DNA from: Gemmatimonadaceae bacterium
Lineage (GTDB): Bacteria > Latescibacterota > UBA2968 > UBA8231
Direction of reading: 5' to 3'
Assembly: GCA_002726335.1 (NCBI GenBank)
Contig: PBSR01000217.1
Location: 1-15,320 of the forward strand
Length of the DNA stretch: 15,320 nucleotides
The notes under the pieces are model-generated. The model saw only the letters and a list, made by a program, of their open reading frames with translations. It searched no databases and was not told where the DNA came from. Positions 7,372 through 15,320 of this stretch are shown in pieces. How positions within the stretch are numbered: the stretch's first letter is position 1; the number at the start of each line of letters is the position of its first letter. The position numbers and the translations under genes are program-made.

Positions 7372-7452
7372 CTGCATCAACGAACATTCACTGATGGAAC
7401 AATGGCAACCCGCTGCACCGAGATTCAGCCGGGCAGCGTTGCGAGCCCTTCG

Positions 7453-8535
7453 TCAGGTGTGCCGGCGCAGATCCTCGTCGGCCTGCAGGCGTTCGAGCAC
7501 TTCCTTCACCCGCTGCGCCTGATCCTTGGGAATCACCAGCAGGGCATCCTCGGTGTCGACGACGATGAGATCCTCCACACCGACGAGAGCGACCACCTTG
7601 TCCCGCAGGCCGTAGGCAGTGCTGTTACGGGAATCGATGCTCAGAACGTTGCCCCGCAGCAGGTTGCCATCGCTGTCGGCGGCCAGCACGTCGGTCAGTG
7701 CCGCCCAACTGCCGATGTCCCCCCAGTTCATGTCACCTTCGAGGGTGGCCACATGGGGCGCCGGTTCGATGATGGCGTTGTCCACGGCGATGTTCGGCAT
7801 ACCCGCGTATTCACGTGCCAGCACCGGTCGCCAGTCGCCGTCAGCGGCAGCCGAACCGATCGCGTCGGCCCGGCGATGGATCTCGGGGACAAAGCGCTCG
7901 AACAGATCCAGTACCGTGCGCGCCTGCCACACGAACATGTTCGAATTCCACAGGTAGCGACCGCTGTCCACGTACTGGTGAGCCCGTTCGGCGTCGGGTT
8001 TCTCGGTGAACTCGCTGACGTGGTAGACGGCGTCGGCGCCGCTGCGGCACAACGGCTCCCCCTTGCCGATGTACCCGTATCCCGTTTCGGCCCGCGTCGG
8101 CTTGACCCCCACGGTGAACAGATAGTCCGGATACTCGTCGACGGCACCCGCCGCCACCGTCAGCATCCGGTTGAACTCGTCCGGCTTGCCGATGTAGTGA
8201 TCGGATCCGAGACTGGCGATCGTACACCCCGGCCAGCGGGCTTCCAGCAGGGCACATTCGAGGGCCACCGCCGGACCCGTGTTGCGCAGGGCAGGTTCGA
8301 CGATGAGGTGGTCCTCGGGCAGATCGGGCAGCTGCTCGCGCACGAGGCCCTCCATACCGGCGCCGGTGGACACGTAAATGTCCTCCACACCGGCGATGGG
8401 GGCGATGCGCGCCACCGCCTGCTGCAGCATGGTCTGCTCGCCGGCCATGGCGTGGAACTGCTTCGGCTTTGTCTGGCGGCTGTAGGGCCACAGGCGTGTG
8501 CCGACGCCGCCGGCACGGATGACGAACTTCAACAT
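7453..8535 (-). CDS. manC: Mannose-1-phosphate guanylyltransferase
   Basis: A 360-residue nucleotidyltransferase that joins mannose-1-phosphate to GTP, releasing GDP-mannose and pyrophosphate in the cytosol. The N-terminal loop is AGGVGTRLWPYSRQTKPKQF (8-27), the classic GG.GTRLWP.SR...PKQF motif. Other motifs are RNTGPA (84-89; usually ENTAPA), the metal-binding SDH (111-113), FTEKP (176-180), WNSNMF (196-201) and WGDIGSW (271-277). The length matches the monofunctional enzyme; there is no C-terminal cupin isomerase domain, and that activity is encoded by the upstream gene. The start overlaps the manA stop by seven bases, so the two are coupled. Arg7 replaces the usual Leu in the ILAGG motif, probably without effect. 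GDP-mannose could feed exopolysaccharide, LPS or glycoprotein synthesis; no glycosyltransferase is in the window. Confidence 0.95.
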   Translation of the reverse strand: MLKFVIRAGGVGTRLWPYSRQTKPKQFHAMAGEQTMLQQAVARIAPIAGVEDIYVSTGAGMEGLVREQLPDLPEDHLIVEPALRNTGPAVALECALLEARWPGCTIASLGSDHYIGKPDEFNRMLTVAAGAVDEYPDYLFTVGVKPTRAETGYGYIGKGEPLCRSGADAVYHVSEFTEKPDAERAHQYVDSGRYLWNSNMFVWQARTVLDLFERFVPEIHRRADAIGSAAADGDWRPVLAREYAGMPNIAVDNAIIEPAPHVATLEGDMNWGDIGSWAALTDVLAADSDGNLLRGNVLSIDSRNSTAYGLRDKVVALVGVEDLIVVDTEDALLVIPKDQAQRVKEVLERLQADEDLRRHT

Positions 8536-9497
8536 CCCGGTCTCGCCTCCAGAAAACGCAGGTCTTCTCCTGCTGGTAGAATCTCGATGTCGCGTCCGGC
8601 TGGGATCAGCGCCGTCTGCGCCAGGCTGAGATCCAGACCGGCGAAGCGTCCTTCCCCAGCGATGACGGTGACCGCGGCAAAGGCATCTGTCGTCTGCAGC
8701 GAGTTGGTTTCAGACCCGTGCAGGACAAGGGAAAACTCCTCGGCATCGACGAGGCTGGTGCCGCCCCGTTCCGGGACCGGCGCCGGTTCGGGACGCGGGA
8801 TGTTCCCGTCAAAGGCCGTCACCGCCAGGCCGCGATCGATGTGCAGCTCCCGCGGTTGGCCATCGAGGCCGAGACGGCCGTAGTCATACAGACGAAAGGT
8901 CAGATCGCTCGACTGCTGCACCTCGTAGACCATGACGCCGCGACAGAGGGCGTGAACGGTGCCCGCCTTGAGGAAGACGACATCGTCCTCCCCGACATCC
9001 TGATAGAGCACGACGTCCTCCGCCCGATCTTCGGTCAGAGCCTGGCGCAGGGTCCCTTGGTCTGCTCCCTCCTGCAGCCCCAGAGCCAGCCGCGACCCGT
9101 CAGAGCGCAGCACAAACCAGGCCTCGGTCTTGCCGAACCTGCCCAGGCCCTCGGCCCGGGCGTAGACATCGTCGGGATGGACCTGGATGGACAGGTCGTC
9201 CTGGGCGTCGATGAGTTTGATCAGCAGGGGAAAATCGTCGCCGTAGCGGGCGGTGATCGCCGCGCCGACGAGCTCTTCACCGTAGCGCGTCAGCACCTGC
9301 CGCAGACCGAGGCCACACATCGGCCCGGAGCGCACGATGCTGTCCTGCTCCGGCAGCGCCGAGACCTCGAAGGATTCGCCGATGGGCACGTCCGGTGGCA
9401 GATCCTTACCGAAGTCCTGCAGACGGCGCCCCCCCCAGACGATCTCGCGCAGGTAGGGCTCAAGGGGCAGTATGTCGGGCAAAGGCGGGTTCATCAC
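8529..9497 (-). CDS. manA: Mannose-6-phosphate isomerase, class I cupin type
   Basis: A 322-residue zinc enzyme interconverting fructose-6-phosphate and mannose-6-phosphate. The N-terminus has the family pattern EPYLREIVWGGRRL (13-26). Metal-site motifs are LSIQVHPDD (102-110; Q105, H107), GKTEAW (122-127; E125) and GTVHAL (179-184; H182). EVQQSSDLTFRLYDYGR (192-208) is the hallmark segment of the small bacterial/Firmicute-like class I form. Length is normal for that form. Two ATG codons lie in tandem at 9497 and 9494, and which is used cannot be told. It begins 9 bases after the fliG stop and overlaps manC, so it is probably read from a shared transcript. With manC it covers two of the three steps to GDP-mannose; phosphomannomutase must be elsewhere. 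Confidence 0.95.
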   Translation of the reverse strand: MMNPPLPDILPLEPYLREIVWGGRRLQDFGKDLPPDVPIGESFEVSALPEQDSIVRSGPMCGLGLRQVLTRYGEELVGAAITARYGDDFPLLIKLIDAQDDLSIQVHPDDVYARAEGLGRFGKTEAWFVLRSDGSRLALGLQEGADQGTLRQALTEDRAEDVVLYQDVGEDDVVFLKAGTVHALCRGVMVYEVQQSSDLTFRLYDYGRLGLDGQPRELHIDRGLAVTAFDGNIPRPEPAPVPERGGTSLVDAEEFSLVLHGSETNSLQTTDAFAAVTVIAGEGRFAGLDLSLAQTALIPAGRDIEILPAGEDLRFLEARPGC

Positions 9498-9506
9498 CCG
9501 CCAAAT

Positions 9507-10550
9507 CTACACGAAGGTCTCGCTGGCGTCACCGCGGGTGATGACGATCTGGCCCTGGTCCTCGAGTTGACGGCACTGCTGCACGATGCGCAGCTGCACC
9601 TCCTCGACTTCACTCAGTCGCATGGGACCCTGGAACTCCATCTCCTCGGTGATGAAGTCGCGGACACGCTCGGACATGTTGCCCAGCACCTTGTCCTTGA
9701 GCTCCTCTTCGGCCCCCTTCAGCGCGATCACCAGGTCCTTCTGCTCCACTTCCTTCATAAGCACCTGCAGCTCACGGTCGGTGAGCTTCACCAGATCGTT
9801 GAACACGAACATCATGTTGCGCACTTCCTCGGCGAGATCGGGATCGGTACCGTCCATGCGGTCGAGGACGTTTTTCTCGACACTGGATCCGGTGAGATTG
9901 AGGATGTCGGCCACGACCTTTGGTCCGCCCACATCCTGGTTGCCGCCGAGGATGTCGCGCAGGTTCGCCTCCAGGCTCTCCTCGATCTGCTTGAGCACGT
10001 TGGGCGTGATGTTTTCCATCGTCGCGATGCGATAGGCCACATCCGCCTGCATTCGTTCAGGCAGATGGGCGAGTATTCCCGAGCCCTGTTCCGGTTCGAG
10101 CTGCGACAGGATCAGGGCGATAGTCTGCGGGTGCTCGTGAGAGATGAAGGGGGCGATCTGCTGAGGTGACACGTTCTTCAGGATGTAGAATCCCGAGGTC
10201 GTGCGGGTGTTCACCCGGTCCAGGATCTCCTGCGCCTTGAGCGGTCCCACCGCCCGCTCGAGCACATCACGGGCGAAGTCGACCCCGCCCTGAGTGATCC
10301 ACTGGCCCGCCATCTGGTGCTGCTCAAACTCCTCCAGCACCTGGTCCATGATCTTCGGCGTCACGTTCTTCAGCGCCGCGATGGCCTGGGTGATCTCCTC
10401 GATCTCATAGTCCGAGAGGAACTTCATGACCTGCCCGGAGGCATCCTGGCCGAGAGCGACCATGAGGATGGCCACCTTGTGGAGGGTCGGCAGTCCCTCT
10501 TCCTCCGCCTTGTCGGCGGCGGGCTCCTGCTGTGTCTCGTACTGCGACAT
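9507..10550 (-). CDS. fliG: Flagellar motor switch protein FliG
   Basis: A 347-residue FliG, the rotor protein that attaches to FliF of the MS ring, binds FliM and takes torque from the MotA stator. The N-terminal FliF-binding part begins with LPTLHKVAILMVALG (20-34). The middle domain has the EHPQ motif (139-142, EHPQTIALILSQL) and an MFVF motif (247-250, FNDLVKLTDRELQVLM follows). The C-terminal torque domain spans about 270-337 and ends with LEDQGQIVI. All three domains are present. ATG(10550) is chosen because GAGGTG lies at a good distance (10554-10559); a GTG at 10556 would lie inside that site. No other flagellar gene is in the window, although fliG normally sits between fliF and fliH. 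Here it leads a run with manA, manC and ABC exporter genes. It could be a relocated single copy or a paralogue. Confidence 0.96.
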   Translation of the reverse strand: MSQYETQQEPAADKAEEEGLPTLHKVAILMVALGQDASGQVMKFLSDYEIEEITQAIAALKNVTPKIMDQVLEEFEQHQMAGQWITQGGVDFARDVLERAVGPLKAQEILDRVNTRTTSGFYILKNVSPQQIAPFISHEHPQTIALILSQLEPEQGSGILAHLPERMQADVAYRIATMENITPNVLKQIEESLEANLRDILGGNQDVGGPKVVADILNLTGSSVEKNVLDRMDGTDPDLAEEVRNMMFVFNDLVKLTDRELQVLMKEVEQKDLVIALKGAEEELKDKVLGNMSERVRDFITEEMEFQGPMRLSEVEEVQLRIVQQCRQLEDQGQIVITRGDASETFV

Positions 10551-10553
10551 GGT

Positions 10554-10559
10554 CACCTC
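10554..10559 (-). promoter_or_regulatory. Ribosome binding site GAGGTG of fliG
   Basis: On the minus strand GAGGTG precedes ATG(10550) by three bases (five after GAGG). It contains the alternative GTG(10556), which argues for the ATG as the start. Confidence 0.6.
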
Positions 10560-10645
10560 GAGAGGGGAGGAACTCGGGCTTCTCTCTCCTCATCGGCCGC
10601 TGCCCGACTTCCTTTGGGTTTTTATCATGCCCGAGAGCAATGATC

Positions 10646-10651
10646 TATACT
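10646..10651 (+). promoter_or_regulatory. Possible -10 box (TATACT) for the PHP-ppx genes
   Basis: In the divergent region, TATACT lies 55 bases before the ATG at 10707. TATCAT lies 17 bases upstream of it, but that is a poor -35. An AT-rich patch (TTTGGGTTTTTATCATG, about 10614-10630) may also serve the fliG side on the other strand. Weak evidence. Confidence 0.35.
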
Positions 10652-10695
10652 TGCCCGCCGACACCGCCTCACTTCGACAACTCCCTACTTCACGC

Positions 10696-10700
10696 AGGAG
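10696..10700 (+). promoter_or_regulatory. Ribosome binding site AGGAG
   Basis: AGGAG lies six bases before ATG(10707) and fixes the start of the PHP-domain gene. Confidence 0.75.
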
Positions 10701-10706
10701 CTCCAA

Positions 10707-11639
10707 ATGGCCGATGCGCCACGACGCCTCGTCGATCCCTACGCCCTGTCAGACAGCGACGGGTACTTCTGGGTAAAGGGCAATCTTCACTGCCACACGA
10801 CCAATTCCGACGGCCGTGTGGCCCCCCAACAGCGTCTTGATCAGTACGTCGCCCAGGGGTATGACTTCCTCTGTCTGTCCGACCACCGCAAGATCACCCG
10901 GGTCGACTCCGTCAATGTTCCCGCCGACTTCGTCCTCATCCAGGGCGCCGAGCTGCACCCGGACAACCCCTTTGGCGGTCAGGTCCACCACTTCGTCTGT
11001 CTCAACATCCACGAAGATCTGGCCTGCGGCAGCATGCCGCCGCAGCACGTGATCGACAAGGTCAACGAGCAGGGCGGCCAGGTCTGGCTCGCCCACCCGC
11101 ACTGGAGCTCGGTCAACATCCTCCGCGACACCCTGCCCCTGAAGGGCCTGAGCGGCATCGAGGTCTTCAACAGCACCTGCCGCTTCATGGCCCGCGGCGA
11201 GAGTGCAGTCCACTGGGACGACTGGATGTTGCTGGAGGACCGGGTCTACCCCTGCCTGGCCAACGACGACACCCACGGCGCCCCCGAGGACAGCCGCGAC
11301 ACCTATGAGTCCTGGACCATGGCCCGGGTGAAGGAACGCACCCCCGAGGCAGTCCTGGAAGCCCTGGCCACGGGGGCCAGCTACGGCAGTACGGGACCCG
11401 AGATCCACTCCATCGAGGTCACCCGCGACGACGGCGCCGTCGAGGTGAGCGTCAAGTGCAGCGAGGCGAGGCGCATCCACGCCGTGCAGGATGCCTATGG
11501 CACAGAGTACCGTGAAGACGGAGGGCTGTTCACGGAGGCCACGTTCGGACTTCGCAAGGGCGCCAGGTGGGTACGTCTGGAGATCATCGGCCCCGAGGGG
11601 GACAAGGCCTGGTCGAATCCGATTGACCTGCGCGACTGA
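10707..11639 (+). CDS. PHP-domain metal-dependent hydrolase
   Basis: A 310-residue protein with a full set of PHP (polymerase and histidinol phosphatase) metal-binding motifs. These are NLHCHTTNSDG (H28, H30), LSDHR (D59, H60), GAELH (E82), VHHF (H94, H95), LAHPHW (H130) and NDDTHG (D188, H190). PHP proteins are usually cytosolic phosphoesterases with a trinuclear metal centre. No signal peptide is present. The domain ends near 230, where STGPEIHS resembles the C-terminal end of stand-alone PHP phosphoesterases. About 80 residues of beta-rich sequence follow (residues 232-310, EVTRDD...VEVSVKC...), a small accessory domain. A strong ribosome binding site supports the start. The next gene begins 19 bases after the stop, so co-transcription with the Ppx/GppA gene is likely; both may handle phosphorylated small molecules. 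The substrate is not known. Confidence 0.9.
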   Translation: MADAPRRLVDPYALSDSDGYFWVKGNLHCHTTNSDGRVAPQQRLDQYVAQGYDFLCLSDHRKITRVDSVNVPADFVLIQGAELHPDNPFGGQVHHFVCLNIHEDLACGSMPPQHVIDKVNEQGGQVWLAHPHWSSVNILRDTLPLKGLSGIEVFNSTCRFMARGESAVHWDDWMLLEDRVYPCLANDDTHGAPEDSRDTYESWTMARVKERTPEAVLEALATGASYGSTGPEIHSIEVTRDDGAVEVSVKCSEARRIHAVQDAYGTEYREDGGLFTEATFGLRKGARWVRLEIIGPEGDKAWSNPIDLRD

Positions 11640-11658
11640 GCCGGCCATCGCAACACTC

Positions 11659-12828
11659 ATGAGTCAGCGGCAACCTTCCCGGGTCGCCATTATCGATCTG
11701 GGGTCGAATACGGCACACCTCGTCGTCATGGGCGCCATCCCGGGCGTCTCCTACCGCCTGGAGGATGAGATCCGTGAGGTCGTCCGTCTGCGCCAGGGCA
11801 TGACGGTCGCCGGTCTGAGCGACGAGGCCGTTGAGAGAGCTCTGTCGACGATGCGGCTGTTCAAACGCTTCTGTGACAGCGCCGGCTGCGACGTGATCCT
11901 GCCGACGGCGACGAGCGCGGTGCGTGACGCGGTCAATGGTGCCGCCTTCGCCGAGCGCCTGCGGGACGAGCTGGGATTGGAATTGCGCATTCTCGACGGC
12001 GAACGAGAGGCGTACTACGGCGTCATAGGGGCCCTCAATGAGGTCGGTCTGCGCGACGGGTGTGTCCTCGATGTCGGTGGCGGCAGCGCCCAGGTCTCAG
12101 AAGTGCGGCAGGGCCGCTACGTGCGGGGTGAGTCCCGAACGCTGGGCGCCCTGGCCCTGACCGAACGCTTCGTCCACCATGACCCGCCCACGGGCAGGGA
12201 TCTCAAAGCCCTGCGGGCCGAGATCGAAGCTCAGCTGTCGACGATCCCGAATTTGGCCGACATTCGCGGCACCCGGCTGGTAGGGCTTGGTGGAACCATC
12301 CGCAACCTGGCCAAGATCGAAAGCGAGCGCCAGAACAGCCCGCTGAACACGCTGCATGGGTTCGTGTTGACGCGGCACTCCATCGAGTCGTCGGTGACTC
12401 TGTTCCGCGAGCAGCCCCTGGCGCGGCGGCAAAAGATCCCCGGTCTCAGCGAAGACCGGGGTGACATCATCCTCGCCGGCGCGCTGACGGTTCTCGGCGT
12501 GCTCGAGCGCCTCGACGTGGACGAACTGACGATCTCGACTGCCGGTCTGCGCGAGGGGGTGTTCTTCGAGTATTTCTGGGACCACCTGCCCTGCCCGGTG
12601 ACCCCTGACGTGCGCCGCTTCAGCGTGCTGAACGTGGCGCGTAACTATCGCTACGACGAAGCACACACGGGCCACGTGCGCTTCCTCGCCGGCAGGCTCT
12701 TTGAGCAACTGCAGCCCCTTCACGATGGCGGCCCCGCCGAACGCGAACTGCTCGACGCCGCTGCCCTGTTGCACGACGTGGCACCGTCATCGCCTACGAC
12801 GGCCACCACCGCCACTCGCAGACCCTGA
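11659..12828 (+). CDS. ppx: Exopolyphosphatase/pppGpp phosphohydrolase (Ppx/GppA), 5' part before frameshift
   Basis: ATG(11659) opens with RVAIIDLGSNTAHLVV (8-23), the phosphate-1 loop of the ASKHA ATPase fold. The frame is open further upstream only as a shadow of the PHP gene. ATSAVRDA (84-91), ILDGEREAYYG (111-121, with the likely catalytic Glu), LDVGGGSAQV (137-146) and GLGGTIRNLA are hallmark Ppx/GppA motifs. The C-terminal half begins an HD-type helical domain (YDEAHTGHV, then LLHDV at 370-374). After V374 the frame leaves the family and ends with 15 unrelated residues. Family sequence resumes in another frame at 12783. The enzyme cleaves terminal phosphate from polyphosphate and/or pppGpp, linking it to phosphate storage and the stringent response; which substrate cannot be told. 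No clear ribosome binding site is seen, so coupling to the PHP gene is possible. Confidence 0.9.
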   Translation: MSQRQPSRVAIIDLGSNTAHLVVMGAIPGVSYRLEDEIREVVRLRQGMTVAGLSDEAVERALSTMRLFKRFCDSAGCDVILPTATSAVRDAVNGAAFAERLRDELGLELRILDGEREAYYGVIGALNEVGLRDGCVLDVGGGSAQVSEVRQGRYVRGESRTLGALALTERFVHHDPPTGRDLKALRAEIEAQLSTIPNLADIRGTRLVGLGGTIRNLAKIESERQNSPLNTLHGFVLTRHSIESSVTLFREQPLARRQKIPGLSEDRGDIILAGALTVLGVLERLDVDELTISTAGLREGVFFEYFWDHLPCPVTPDVRRFSVLNVARNYRYDEAHTGHVRFLAGRLFEQLQPLHDGGPAERELLDAAALLHDVAPSSPTTATTATRRP

Positions 12829-13202
12829 TCCAGTACAACGGCTTGGCGGGCTTCAGCCGCCGCGAGATCGCTCTCATCGCCCTGCTCACCCGGTTTCATC
12901 GCAAGGGCACTCCCCAGCGCGACGGCTACGAGTCATTGCTCTCCAGAAAGGACGAAAAGCTGCTGGTCGAGCTCGCCGCCATCCTGCGGTTGGCCGAATT
13001 TCTCGAGCGTGGCCGCAGCGCCGCCGTGGATGACATCGTCGTCAACTGGGACGACGACTTCCTACGCCTCACGCTGATCGCCGATGAGCACCCTGCCGTC
13101 GAGATCTGGCAGACCGAACGCAACGCTCTACCCCTGCTCGAGAGGGCCTTCGGTCGCCCGGCGTCGCTCGACACGTTGGCCGCCCCTCCCGGCGAAGTCT
13201 GA
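12783..13202 (+). CDS. ppx: Ppx/GppA, 3' part after frameshift (HD-like domain and C-terminus)
   Basis: The 139 codons from 12783 begin TVIAYDGHHRHSQTLIQYNG and continue through LAGFSRREIALIALLTRFHRKG, directly extending the LLHDV(G) helix of the upstream fragment. LLHDVG...H-H-R-H-S is the normal join in Ppx/GppA proteins. Restoring a single base at about 12779-12782 (GTGGCACC to GTGGGCACC) gives one 514-residue protein, the usual length for the family. A TTG at 12843 could be called as a start, but that would discard conserved sequence. The remainder is a helical and beta-strand tail (FLERGRSAAVDDIVV..WDDDFLRLTLI) typical of the Ppx C-terminus. Confidence 0.85.
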   Translation, partial: TVIAYDGHHRHSQTLIQYNGLAGFSRREIALIALLTRFHRKGTPQRDGYESLLSRKDEKLLVELAAILRLAEFLERGRSAAVDDIVVNWDDDFLRLTLIADEHPAVEIWQTERNALPLLERAFGRPASLDTLAAPPGEV

Positions 13203-13218
13203 CGTCCCGACCCCTCTT

Positions 13219-13231
13219 CCCCGATTCGGGG
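13219..13231 (+). terminator. Short hairpin after ppx
   Basis: CCCCG (13219-13223) pairs with CGGGG (13227-13231) around ATT, followed ten bases later by a T-rich TTTCTTAT. This is a weak intrinsic terminator candidate. TATAGG at 13245-13250 could be a -10 box for ettA. Confidence 0.3.
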
Positions 13232-13290
13232 CCGAGGCGTTTCTTATAGGGTTCGATGCCCTTCTTCGCCCACCCGTCGAAAACAGGACC

Positions 13291-14970
<1,680 letters not shown>

Positions 14971-14983
14971 GTGAGGATCGCCT

Positions 14984-15320
14984 GTGACGTATCTGAAGCA
15001 GAGCCATATCCGCATCGACACGCCCATGGCACCGCCGGCGTGGGCGCTGATGCAATGGGAGTTGATCCGGACCCAGGAACGCGCCTGCCATGACTTCTTC
15101 GAACGCTATTTCGACGAGCGTGGCTACCTGGAGTGTATCCCCCGCTGGGGCGGCAACGACGGGCCCGACGATGCCATCGAGAATCTCGTGGGCTGGCCCG
15201 TGCTCTACCTTCTGGGCGGAGCCGACGATCTGCGCGCCATGTGCGAACTTGGCTGGGAAGGACACCTGAAGCAGTACACCGAAGCGCGAACGACCGAAGT
15301 CCCCTTCGCCCTTGACGGCA
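14984..15320 (+). CDS. Unrecognised conserved-looking protein (3' end beyond window)
   Basis: The frame is open from GTG(14984) to the right edge, 112 codons with no stop. GTGAGGA lies six bases upstream, a good ribosome binding site, and the gene starts 13 bases after the ettA stop. The visible part begins VTYLKQSHIRIDTPM and has no signal peptide. Aromatic and charged residues are frequent and evenly spaced: RACHDFFERYFDERGYL, then the acidic glycine-rich PRWGGNDGPDDAIENL, then GWPVLYLLGGADDLRAM and WEGHLKQYTEARTTEV. Paired helices joined by glycine-aspartate loops suggest an (alpha/alpha) barrel such as those of some glycoside hydrolases or epimerases, but I cannot place it in a family. 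The codon use and composition are like the neighbours. Confidence 0.75.
   Translation, partial: MTYLKQSHIRIDTPMAPPAWALMQWELIRTQERACHDFFERYFDERGYLECIPRWGGNDGPDDAIENLVGWPVLYLLGGADDLRAMCELGWEGHLKQYTEARTTEVPFALDG

Noticed and set aside
7369..8883. Plus-strand open frame of 504 codons
   Set aside because: It is antisense to manC and manA, whose motifs are unmistakable. The product has no family features.
8718..10169. Plus-strand open frame of 483 codons
   Set aside because: It is antisense to manA and fliG; the leucine/histidine-rich product is a shadow.
11491..11658. Longer N-terminus for Ppx/GppA
   Set aside because: It overlaps the end of the PHP gene and does not resemble the family, whose homology begins right after ATG(11659).
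10749..11660. Minus-strand open frame of 303 codons
   Set aside because: It is antisense to the PHP gene, which has a complete metal-ligand set and a strong ribosome binding site.
13084..13290. Longer N-terminus for EttA
   Set aside because: It overlaps the ppx 3' end and is low-quality sequence; EttA homology begins at ATG(13291).

Overview
The window is GC-rich bacterial chromosome, roughly 60-65% G+C by eye, and densely coded. It has no RNA genes, insertion sequences or CRISPR arrays that I can see. FliG, EttA, Ppx/GppA, ManA and ManC point to a flagellated, probably Gram-negative bacterium. The unplaced envelope proteins and the unknown gene at the right edge remind me of uncultured phyla known mainly from metagenomes, but that placement is weak inference.

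Layout, left to right. (1) Positions 1-1508, minus strand: two adjacent genes for exported proteins, a small secreted or membrane-anchored protein and a coiled-coil protein with a FlgT-C-like domain that runs off the left edge. (2) Positions 1509-1713: a divergent control region with a strong inverted repeat beside a -10-like box. (3) Positions 1714-3680, plus strand: an aspartate-dehydrogenase-like oxidoreductase and a class I/II aminotransferase whose GTG start overlaps the previous stop codon. (4) Positions 3756-10550, minus strand, read right to left: fliG, manA, manC, then two ABC exporter half-transporters. The first half-transporter is split by a -1 frameshift; the second overlaps it by ATGA. 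Their complementary degenerate motifs mark a heterodimeric exporter. (5) Positions 10551-10706: a divergent intergenic region. (6) Positions 10707-15320, plus strand: a PHP-domain hydrolase, a Ppx/GppA phosphatase (also split by a single-base frameshift), ettA and the start of an unrecognised gene cut by the right edge.

Functional reading. ManA and ManC supply two of the three steps from fructose-6-phosphate to GDP-mannose; phosphomannomutase is not in the window. They sit between a flagellar motor-switch gene and an exporter, which is an unusual order. The oxidoreductase/aminotransferase pair is probably one amino-acid pathway, but the oxidoreductase lacks residues expected of a true aspartate dehydrogenase. 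The plus-strand cluster on the right combines phosphoester hydrolysis, polyphosphate or (p)ppGpp metabolism and ribosome gating by EttA.

Both frameshifts can be repaired by restoring one G in a GGC/GGGC context within otherwise normal genes, so sequencing or consensus error is more likely than two real pseudogenes. I see no clear new defence or mobile system. The most unusual items are the divergent AspDH-like enzyme with its partner, the fliG-manA-manC-exporter arrangement, and the two exported proteins at the left edge.
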